From Trileptium ribeirensis (taxonomy: Eukaryota; Nematoda; Enoplea; Enoplida; Thoracostomopsidae), in the NCBI GenBank assembly GCA_030248225.1, contig JASANE010011670.1:83867-147866 (forward strand): a DNA stretch of 64,000 nucleotides. Reading direction: 5' to 3'. Below the pieces are notes generated by a model. It was not told the origin of the DNA. It saw nothing but the letters and a program-made list of their open reading frames with translations, and searched no databases. Both the position numbers and the translations under genes were made by a program. Shown one piece after another: positions 11,494-19,891 of the stretch; position 1 is the stretch's first letter, and the number at the start of each line of letters is the position of its first letter.

Positions 11494-14261
11494 TCAGTAG
11501 GGCTTTACAGTGCAAATGTATATACATCGAATCGTTTTTGTTTTTGCATTTAATTTTTGTCGTGAATGTTCCTTCATTTATCGTGGTTATCTTTAAGTGT
11601 CGGTTCATGTAATCGGATTGGTGCTTTACTATTTTCGCTAGTAAATGGGTTTTGTTGTGTAGTAGAATACGGGCAGCTGATAGCCATATACTTTAATGAT
11701 TAGTGTTGATGCGCCGTTTTCTAAGTTTCCAGTGAAACCATCATTAGTAGGCGGAAGTATATATACGCTATTCTCTGTTTGGACTTGTATCTAATCAAAA
11801 TAGTGATCCTTTCATATACGTATGTCCGGACCAAGTAACTCTGAGTGGTGATACGTTATCAAATAGACCGGCGAGGATCTCGCGGGCGGCAGTTGACCGA
11901 GTTGGGCTTGTTTGTGTGCCTGCCTTATACAAATAACTTAGCGAAAGCTGAGACTCAGGCTTAGTATATCGCGAACGGCATGCATTTAATTTACGCCCTT
12001 CAGCGTAACTAAGCATATTTTCTATCGCTTATTTAACTACACATGCTGTATTGTTATGTATATATTACCAAACGACTTAACAGCACTCTCCTCGTGCCCA
12101 GCTGAGTACAGTAGCGAGCCATGAATCAGCAGCAAAGTTTGTTGGAGCACTGAATCTTGATCTATCTAACTGAGCCCTACCACTCTAATTTTGTGGATTC
12201 TGATCTAAGGTCACCACTATGCATTGAAACGCTAAATGCGTCTGGCCAAGAAAAACTCCACAATAAGTATAGTGTACTAGGACCAGTTCTGGCCCTAAGG
12301 GATCCCAGCTGCACCACTGTTTACTCTATTGTGGTGCCCGGACAACCCCGGCTTCCACGACTCCCCGGTGATCTAGGCGATGACCCAAGGGAACCGCTTA
12401 GCTTAGCAGGCTGCCGGCGGGTTAACCAGGGTGTTCGGCCTGGCCCCTATATTGGCCCACGTGTCTAATGGTATGAGGCCCCCCGAGGGAGAGTCAACCC
12501 CTAAACCTGCTCACAGGTAATAAGGCTGACTCGCCTTTCCCTCATGATCCACTTAATCCACTAAGCGTGGTTCTCTGGTCCTAGCGAGATTCCCCGTTGG
12601 TGTGTCCCTATGTACTATTGTCCCGTTTTCTAATCCTAAAGTAATACACGACAGGCCTTACAACTCCGACAGTGACTAAATTTGATCATTAATTTTACGT
12701 TGGGGTACTGAGGCGGAGGCCCCAGTCCCTTGAGTGTCTCGTGTCTCACCTACGATTACTAGTGTTACCTATTGGGATGCGGGTTATGCAAAGCGGCCAT
12801 TACTGCGGGAGCATTCGCAGCGGAAGCGTTCAGGCGATTAGAGCAAAACGTGGACATAACGCGGGTTGCAAAGGGGTGCTTGCTCGGGCCTAGAAAACGG
12901 AGAAGCAAGCGAACTTGCGTTAGAGGATTGACTCGACGGGGCGCAGGGAGGTGAGTGACTGGCTCGCTATAACGTAAGTTTCGCTTCGGCTCTAAGTCCG
13001 CGTAGAACTATGCTTATACTATTTGTAAAAACGCTACCGAGGTCAGAAAACAAAGTAAAGCACCGAACTGCTTCAATAAATCGGACACGGTTCAACTCGT
13101 TTACTGTTGAGCCCCCTTTCGTATTAATCACACATAAAACACCGCACAATTATTTTACAACATACAAATGATAGCGACAATTTACTCCGGGTACCCTGCA
13201 AGATACCCTGAGATATAATTTGCAGCCCTTTCTGAAACGATGCTCTAAACACTTCTGATTAAGCTTTTTCGAACCGCGGTGTCCTAAAAATTTTGACTGG
13301 ACTAACCCGACGAGATGTCTGAAACGGCTGAGTGTCATGACAATTTTCCAAGGGCGATCTCGTGTGAATTTGATCCAACAACCTTACAGAATTTCGACGG
13401 CGACTGGAGCGGCCAGCCAAAGACCCGACTAATTTCAACTCACTCCCAGAGGGCTCCGGGAGTCGGTGCCGATGTAGGTTCTCCCCGTAGTTGCACGGTT
13501 AGAGAAACCACATCTCACCAAAGTGTGATACGATTTGGCCCACCGCCAGCTCCAGTCCCCATCTCGTTCCATACTCAGGTGATGAGCCTCCTAGAAATTT
13601 TGATCAGACCCTGGCCCGCAGCCATTTGCATCGCTTTTTTCATCAGAGACAAAAGGAAACAGCGAACGAATGGTGATTCGATGCTGCTATTCAATTTCAG
13701 ACAAACGGGGACAACTCGTGTCACCCGGCGATGCAAACGGCTACGTCCTTAGTATTTCTCTTCACCACCCTTAAAATTTGGCTAAGACTTAGTCAGAGAA
13801 ATTTTGGTCCCTATCATGTAGAACAGAACTATTATTACTGAATTTTCCTTAAGCCTAGAAATTTTCTACAATGCCTTCTGATTAAGTTTAACAATTTTGA
13901 TCACTCCTCGGACCTGCGAAAGAAGAAAAACGTCCGAGGAGCGGGGAACCAGTCGAAATGCGAGCGAGACTAATTTCGAGAAATTTTGATGCATTTTGAG
14001 AATTTCGGCGGGGTCCGATCTTTACGGGCGCGCGGAGCATCCTTCCGACGCTCCAACGTCCGCAAAGAGCGGCCCTTGCGTGGTCGTGAAAATCCTAAAC
14101 CCAGGGGAGGCTCTCCACCGTAGAGGTACGGCGAGAAACCACCCTAGGGAATCAAACAGGAAAACGTAAGCGAAAAGCCCCAAACAAAGAAGGAAAATGC
14201 GATGGCGACAACCGCCAAAACAACTTAAGATTTCGACTGGCTCCGATCGGGGAATCGGGCA

Positions 14262-14305
14262 GTCTCCTTATATACTAAGCGTAAACCCCCCTTTCTTCCT
14301 TCTGT
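14262..14305 (-). promoter_or_regulatory. Candidate polypurine tract and TATA-like box
   Basis: On the minus strand a purine run of the type AGAAGGAAGAAAGGGGGG (14305-14288) is followed about 10 bases later by TATATAAGG. A polypurine tract normally sits just upstream of a 3' LTR. Here the TATA-like box would be unusually close to the U3 start, so the pairing may be coincidental. Confidence 0.25.
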
Positions 14306-15217
14306 GTCCACAATTCGAAATTTTCAAAAATTTAACACACATCCTGTCGGTTATAGCTGAGCCCTACATGAAATATACACATAATATAAACAGGCCACAA
14401 AAGCTGCAAGCTACTAAATACACGAGCGAAGACTCGGCAAACAATATATATATACCTGGCAAAATAACATACGAGCGCTGGTCAGTGATGGTCAAAACAA
14501 AATGATGAATGCCCGCAAGCAGACAAATTTTGGCAGCAATATCGAGAGGCCGCGTAAACAACAAAACCTCGCGCTGGTCGGCGCGAGGCTTTCAAAATGG
14601 CCATATAAAAGCGCTTCAGGCGCTGAAATATTAAAATTTTTTTATTTTTCTTTTATATTTCAGGAACGGAAAGGAGCAGGCGGCCGGGGGCAGGATCATA
14701 TCCATGCCCTGGCTGGTCGCCTACTTATGAGAACCTTAATTTTTATGTAAGTCCCCTAGGAGGCCCGTTAGAGGCAGATATGCGTGCACAATAGGAAATT
14801 TTGGGTCCCGATTGAGTTAGGGGGATCCCGTGAAGGTCCGTTGGGGCGGGTGGACCCGGTTTTCAATGAAATGGTTAGTATAGGACAAAATTAAGGTACG
14901 GGGCTCGAAAAATCGGGGAGTTTTGGTTTGAGTTTGTAGTTTAAACGTAGGATTGGGGGTCCATAAGTACTTACGGGTTGGGAGTAAATTGACCCCGAGG
15001 GAACAATTTTGAAGCCTTACAGGTCCCTGATGATAGTTTAATGTCCCCCTTTTTGTTTGAAATCTATAAAAACCCCCAAAATTTCAAATTTCGTACACCC
15101 CTTTAAAAATGAAATCTTTTATAGTCGTTTTGTCAATTGTTCCTATCGTTTTCTTAATCGACGTATTCAAAACATCCCCTAAAATATATGCATGTACAAT
15201 TATACATTATTTCCTTT

Positions 15218-15328
15218 CCCTGCGTGTCAGGACAGATCTTCCCAGGTCCGAAAACATTAAAAGCTCAAAACCCCTTTCAATTTGATGAGGGTTCTGCACC
15301 ACACCTCGACCCATCCTGACACACAGGG
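15218..15328. repeat. 15-bp inverted repeat (CCCTGyGTGTCAGGA)
   Basis: CCCTGCGTGTCAGGA (15218-15232) is mirrored by TCCTGACACACAGGG (15314-15328), with one mismatch, around an 80-bp spacer. It could be a small hairpin element or part of an LTR. No duplication of the flanks is evident. Confidence 0.55.
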
Positions 15329-15638
15329 TACATACATACTACATTGCACACTTTTCGTAACACAATATAATTCATTTATTTTGGGCACGGATGCGCACCG
15401 GAATCGACCTTGGGGCGCCTAATTAACAAAATTGTTAAGTCGGATTGTGATGAAACGTGAAATCTCTCCCCCTTGTCCCCGGCCGATCCGACTACGCATC
15501 CGTCCCCATCCCAATACAAATCGATAACATTGTTATGCAATTATTCAGAAACAGTAATCATCCTGGGATCGATCGGACACCTCCATCATAAAATTTTGAT
15601 TCAGTTTTGGTGCGAAATCATCCCGCGCACCTCGGGCT

Positions 15639-15737
15639 GGTGGAGCGTGATAACACAGTTATAGCATACGATACAATGTTTTATTTTATTCACAAGAAAC
15701 ATCAATACAACAGTAAATCCTTGGATCACGCTCCACC
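15639..15737. repeat. 13-bp perfect inverted repeat
   Basis: GGTGGAGCGTGAT (15639-15651) is mirrored exactly by ATCACGCTCCACC (15725-15737). The loop contains, on the minus strand, two overlapping AATAAAA-type polyadenylation-signal sequences near 15680-15695. It may form an RNA hairpin near a 3' end; this is inference. Confidence 0.5.
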
Positions 15738-15989
15738 GGTATCCGATCGCCCGTTACCCGTTGAATTTTGAGGCCTTCATGGCCTGATTTTGAGTGTTTA
15801 AGATTCAGCAAAAACTCGGGCTGTTACATCTCTTAAAAATTTTTTGGATTTTATAGACTCCTTACTTGTGGTAGTAAGTTAAATTTGTCGGGATATAAAA
15901 AGAAAGTGAAAATTTTGCGTGATTAATTCCATGTGATGTACAGCCCTTGATTTCAATTAAATGAAATTGGTGTGTAATTCGAAAATTTG

Positions 15990-16032
15990 GCCCGTTTGGG
16001 CTTGAAATTTGTAGAATTTAGCCCGTTTGGGC
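15990..16032. repeat. Duplicated small palindrome GCCCGTTTGGGC
   Basis: The 12-base palindrome GCCCGTTTGGGC occurs at 15990-16001 and again at 16021-16032, exactly 31 bases apart. Each is flanked by AATTT-type sequence. Confidence 0.6.
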
Positions 16033-16922
16033 TTAAAATTGCCCAAAATTCCGAATAAAATTCCAAAAATTTCCTAAAATTGTTAAAGATTTACTAAGAT
16101 TTCGCTTAAAAGAGGGTAGAAGGACGATCAACTTGTTTGGTTATCACCAAAAACGCGTCCCTTCTCCCTTTATTTTCGGTAATTTTGGAAGTTTTCCCTT
16201 ATGGCCTATAATATTTTGTGATAGTTGTGAAATTTTTGTATCCTTGAAAGTATTCCCGAAAAGTGCCATTTGTTGTTTGTGAAAACAATATGCCAATTTT
16301 TGTCATACATAATAGAACAATCCATATATATATATGTACAGTTGCATTTTTATTATCATATTCGGCACGTACCTCCAAAGCTTCGGGGTAGGATTGGTCT
16401 CCTGCTCCAGATTCAAGGAACCCCTAGGAAAAGGTCCGGCCGCCGGGGTGCCAAATCCCAGAAGTTCCCGTTATTTGAAATTTTCAGTAATCTTGTTGGA
16501 AAATTCATGATTGGGTTTCGCTTAGTCCGCTCTAATTTGGTAATAGAAGTTATCTTGATTAGGTTACTTAGGTGTTGCTTATAATGCTCGTGATAATTAG
16601 TTTGACTACTTTAGTTTGTACTGAGGTTACACTTTATTCGCTCTGATTCAGGTAGCAACTTTCCTATTGTTAGGTCATTCAGAGGTGGTTTTGGTCCGTT
16701 TTCGATTCACAGTTTGGTAATTTGCATTAGTGTACTACTCTGCGCGCCCTATGCTGTCCTACCGGTTATTTGCTATGCTTCATTTGTGTTCGACGCAGCT
16801 TGTTATTCCCCGTCCTACTTATTCTAATCATCTTTATCTTCCGCCCATAATTTTCTAAGTGCTCGCACGCTGACTTCTACCTTTTTGGATGGTCCACGCT
16901 TTATGTTCATTATTACACTCGC

Positions 16923-18257
16923 CTACCGCGTTAAACGCCCGAGTTCGGCATCGCGCACCAACTGGCCGACCCACTCCCGCAGATTACGCAGACAGTACTT
17001 GGAGACCATTGGCTCTTCGAACTGTGGGCGCTCTTGCCATTCCATATGCGGCTCATCCCGCTCCCAGGCGTCTGCCGCGTTAAAAGCGACTGGCCAGTTC
17101 GGGAAATATACATTATGGAATGCGTCATGCTGTTGCCGATGGTTGGCGACGATGCGTTTGAATTCGGCCGTCCAAGACATTGCGTCTTGGTTAGTCGCGG
17201 CCCAACGGGGTATCGGCGGTGCGACGACAATGGGTGCTCGTGTTGGCACCCGCCGCGATAGCATTCCCAGATGGCGTTTTATCTTCTTGAAGGCTGCGTT
17301 TGGGTTGGTCGCATGGAGCTGCTCCAGTTGCGCCTTCCGGTAGATGTATTGGTAGCCTCCAAGCAAGATAACGCATTTAGTCAGTGGCGTTAAGACGGCG
17401 CTGGCGAGTTGGATCATGCGTATTAACGTGGTGCCAGGCCATGCACAAACTAGCCACTTATTGTCATTTGCCATTTCCAGCAGCGGCAGCGGGAGCGCGT
17501 CACCCATAATGATGACGTGCGGCCAGCTAGCGTATCCGGAGGTGAGGTATTCACGCACCTCCTCCAAAAGCCGCCCCATGACATTGTGGCAATGCCTGGG
17601 TTGCTCGCCTTGCCGCAATTGCTGAAGGGTGCGTCCGATGCCCCAGAAGGTATCGGTGGTTACCTCCAGGAGCGGTTGGTTTCCCGTGAGCTGCAGGATA
17701 CGCGCGTAGCTGGAAATGCTGAATTTGCGGAGCAATATGGGCCGCATTATATGTTCCAGCAACGGTTTGAGCCGAGCGCTGGTGATGTTGTCAACCAGTT
17801 CGTCCTTGAGCGCCCGTGCTCTTGCCTTGATTTGCTGCGGCGTCCCAATCATGTCCATTAGTTCTTTGGCGGCCTCCATCAGGCCAAGTACAAGCAGTAC
17901 TCTTACCTGGTAATGTTGTTCGACGGTCGGGGCTGTTGTGCCGTCATGATGGAACGGTGTCGGAGCCTCGTGCATGTTAGAGAGTTCCGGCCACTCGGTG
18001 CCGTGGGATAGGAACGGAACGTATGGTTTCGTTAGGTCAACGTTGTACGTTGGGATGACAGGCAGACGGTACGTGGTGGCCTCGGGCGGGGCGTACGGCC
18101 CGGTTGTTGATAATCGTCGGGCTGGACCGCCTTCAGATCGTCTGATGTCGTTGCCATCGCGTTGCCGAACGCTTTGGTCCACCTGACTGTCGCTGCGTCG
18201 CCGAACGCTGCAGTCGTCCTTATCGTTCTCATCGCGTTGCCGAACGCGGTTGTCCAT
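16923..18257 (-). CDS. NADAR (YbiA-like) plus SGNH-like protein, gene B
   Basis: 444 residues from the ATG at 18257. This start is chosen because a strong acceptor-like TATTATTACAG lies directly before it; the frame is open another 39 codons upstream to 18374. Residues 1-45 are charged, with a repeated 'VRQRDxND' motif. Residues 80-238 fit a NADAR domain: 'PTVEQHYQ' (E113, matching the SEHYF catalytic Glu of YbiA), 'MRPILLRKFS', 'DTFWGIG' (W205) and 'HNVMGRLLEEVREYL' (N225, G228). Known NADAR proteins hydrolyse N-glycosidic bonds (riboflavin intermediates, ADP-ribosyl-guanine). Residues 246-436 resemble an SGNH/GDSL hydrolase: 'HVIIMGDALP' at block I and 'CVILLGGYQ' at block III. The block I Ser is replaced by Ala and the block III Asn-Asp is absent, so hydrolase activity is doubtful. 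The protein is a paralogue of the product of the gene at 18517-19749. The NADAR call is good; the biological role is inferred. Confidence 0.75.
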   Translation of the reverse strand: MDNRVRQRDENDKDDCSVRRRSDSQVDQSVRQRDGNDIRRSEGGPARRLSTTGPYAPPEATTYRLPVIPTYNVDLTKPYVPFLSHGTEWPELSNMHEAPTPFHHDGTTAPTVEQHYQVRVLLVLGLMEAAKELMDMIGTPQQIKARARALKDELVDNITSARLKPLLEHIMRPILLRKFSISSYARILQLTGNQPLLEVTTDTFWGIGRTLQQLRQGEQPRHCHNVMGRLLEEVREYLTSGYASWPHVIIMGDALPLPLLEMANDNKWLVCAWPGTTLIRMIQLASAVLTPLTKCVILLGGYQYIYRKAQLEQLHATNPNAAFKKIKRHLGMLSRRVPTRAPIVVAPPIPRWAATNQDAMSWTAEFKRIVANHRQQHDAFHNVYFPNWPVAFNAADAWERDEPHMEWQERPQFEEPMVSKYCLRNLREWVGQLVRDAELGRLTR

Positions 18258-18270
18258 CTGTAATAATATA
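18258..18270 (-). promoter_or_regulatory. Putative splice acceptor abutting the gene B start codon
   Basis: On the minus strand TATATTATTACAG is followed immediately by the ATG at 18257. The same AG-ATG arrangement precedes gene A. A donor-like GAAGTGAGGG lies about 120 bases upstream (near 18380), but a distal donor is equally possible. Confidence 0.45.
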
Positions 18271-18516
18271 GTACTTATAAATGGTTGTCCTTTTCCGTAT
18301 GCTGGTCGGTTCTCGCCGCGCCTGTGTGTATGATTGAGTGTGGTGGTGCACACAGTTTCTAATTCTACCCTCACTTCTCGCGTTTGTCCTAAGTGGGGTG
18401 CTTCAAGTGCCAGTGAGTCGCATTCGCTATTGCTTCAGGGTGTTCTGTGACTCTGTATTAATCCTCTACTTTCTTATTCTGAAGGTACCCACGTGCGAAT
18501 AGTTCCTTACTGAGAC

Positions 18517-19749
18517 CTATTCTTCTTCGTCACGCCCGCGTAGTTCACCAAGACGAAAAAGTCCTGTGCAGCGAACATAGTGGCCTACCCAATTGATCAG
18601 TTCCGCATGGTAAGCTGGCGCCACTACCGGTTCGGCCCATCGCTGGCGTTCCTCACCCCGGTTGAACGGTCCGACCGTATCCCAGGCTTCGGGTGCCGTT
18701 AATGGTACCGACCATGCGGGCATGATGACGTTGCGGAGCGCTTGGTGGTCCGCGGTGAGACGCAGTTTCCGATTGCGCAGTTCCGTCGCCCATGCCTCAC
18801 TTGTGTAGTTGAGTGCGTTCCATTGCGGTGGCGGCGGAGCGATGTAAACGGCTGCGTTTTCCCGGAGTCGCCGCTCAAGCACCTCCAGCTTTCGCTTGAT
18901 GCGCTTGGTAAACGCACTAGGCGAAAAGACGTTGTTGTCGTCACGCCATAATTTGCCGTATCCGCCCAGGACGATGACACAGTCCGTCTGTGGCGTAACG
19001 AAGGCGTTGGCCCACTGGATTAGGTCGGCCATCTCCATACGTGGCCAAGCGAACACTAGCCAGTTGCGTTGATCGGCGACGTTGAGCAACGGTAGCGCTT
19101 GCTCGTCGCCCACAATAACGACTTGGGGCCAACGCACGAGGCCGTCCCGATGATATGCTCGAATTTCTTCGAGCAGGCGACCTGTCACGTTATGGAACGT
19201 GCGGCCGCAACAACAGTCAATATGGAAGGCGCCCGTTCCCCAGAAATCGTCGAGCGAGGCGTTGTACAGATGCCGGTCCTCGGTAGAATTCAGCTCCTCC
19301 GCATATTCAGGCATGCTGAATTTCGCCAGCAGTATCGGCCGCATGACATGCGGATAGTAAGATTTCAGCATGTGGCGCCGCTTTATCGGTAGTCGACGGT
19401 GGAGCGCTATGCTGTGGAGCTGTAGTTCCGTCGGACTGATGTCTGCCTCGGCCAACTCCTTCGCAGCGTTGTTGTACCCCAGCAGCTCCAGAACGCTGAG
19501 ATGAAAATGCTCAGACACGCTGGACAAACGCCGCCCGTTGTGCTCGAATTTGTCGAGCGTCGTTGTCTCGTTGGCGAGCATCGGCCGGCGGGTCCCTTTG
19601 GCGGCGAAGTTCTCTCCGTGAGATCCCGGAGGAGCTTGATAAAGGGGCATCGTGGGATAGATGCCGCCGCCGCAAACCATCGGTACGTGCCGCACGCCTG
19701 TTGGTAGCATTGGCATCTGGACGTCGGTGGCACTGTAGCTTCGTCGCAT
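18517..19749 (-). CDS. NADAR (YbiA-like) plus SGNH-like protein, gene A
   Basis: 410 residues, with the ATG directly after the acceptor-like ACATTATAG. Residues 60-200 fit a NADAR domain: 'SSVSEHFHL' (E80, catalytic Glu position), 'PHVMRPILLAKFS', 'LDDFWGTG' (W170) and 'HNVTGRLLEEIRAY' (N187, G190). Residues 206-395 resemble an SGNH/GDSL fold: 'QVVIVGDEQALPLL' at block I with Glu in place of the nucleophile Ser, 'CVIVLGGYG' at block III without Asn-Asp, and 'AVYIAPPPPQW' following. A run of Cys (179-181) interrupts the NADAR domain just before the N-x-x-G motif. The gene lies between the pol stop (19892) and gene B, on the same strand, where an env gene would often sit. The two proteins align along their whole length but are well diverged, so the duplication is old while both frames stay open. 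Confidence 0.75.
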   Translation of the reverse strand: MRRSYSATDVQMPMLPTGVRHVPMVCGGGIYPTMPLYQAPPGSHGENFAAKGTRRPMLANETTTLDKFEHNGRRLSSVSEHFHLSVLELLGYNNAAKELAEADISPTELQLHSIALHRRLPIKRRHMLKSYYPHVMRPILLAKFSMPEYAEELNSTEDRHLYNASLDDFWGTGAFHIDCCCGRTFHNVTGRLLEEIRAYHRDGLVRWPQVVIVGDEQALPLLNVADQRNWLVFAWPRMEMADLIQWANAFVTPQTDCVIVLGGYGKLWRDDNNVFSPSAFTKRIKRKLEVLERRLRENAAVYIAPPPPQWNALNYTSEAWATELRNRKLRLTADHQALRNVIMPAWSVPLTAPEAWDTVGPFNRGEERQRWAEPVVAPAYHAELINWVGHYVRCTGLFRLGELRGRDEEE

Positions 19750-19800
19750 CTATAATGTGTATACCGAAATAAGGCTGAGTGTAAAGATAGTCTTATTTAC
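19750..19800 (-). other. Putative 51-nt intron before gene A
   Basis: On the minus strand TTCACAG|GTAAAT at 19801/19800 and ACATTATAG|ATG at 19750/19749 would define a 51-nt GT-AG intron ending exactly at the start codon. A proximal donor this close may be unused in favour of one near the 5' end of the genomic RNA, as in spliced env messages of retroviruses. The acceptor has a poor pyrimidine tract. Confidence 0.4.
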
Positions 19801-19891
19801 CTGTGAATGTACTCTTGATCCCCTCTGCTACCCCCCTCTTGTTGGCTTGTTGTGTTTGCTGGTGTTAAGGTACGTGCGAGTATGGTTGGGA

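Larger units (their letters stand above)
11494..16922. other. GC-richer non-coding region, possible 3' part of the gypsy element
   Basis: Five kilobases without a convincing gene. From about 12080 to 14700 the base composition is clearly richer in G and C than the window average, closer to that of the minus-strand gypsy element that starts at 16923. Short frames at 12157-12468, 12772-12954 and 13315-13752 have no motif I recognise and are probably accidental. The region holds two perfect or near-perfect inverted repeats (15218-15328, 15639-15737), a duplicated small palindrome (15990-16032) and a purine-tract/TATA-like pair on the minus strand near 14270-14305. This fits an LTR or long 3' untranslated region, but I could not find a second copy to define LTR ends. 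Confidence 0.35.

Noticed and set aside
12157..12468. 103-codon plus-strand frame
   Set aside because: Pro/Arg/Gly-rich translation without any recognisable domain; likely non-coding.
13315..13752. 145-codon plus-strand frame in the GC-rich region
   Set aside because: No family motif, biased toward residues expected from composition, and no supporting neighbours. GC-richer DNA yields longer chance frames.
16885..19772. Many overlapping frames on the plus strand opposite the NADAR genes
   Set aside because: They are reverse-strand shadows of two well-supported minus-strand genes; none has a motif.
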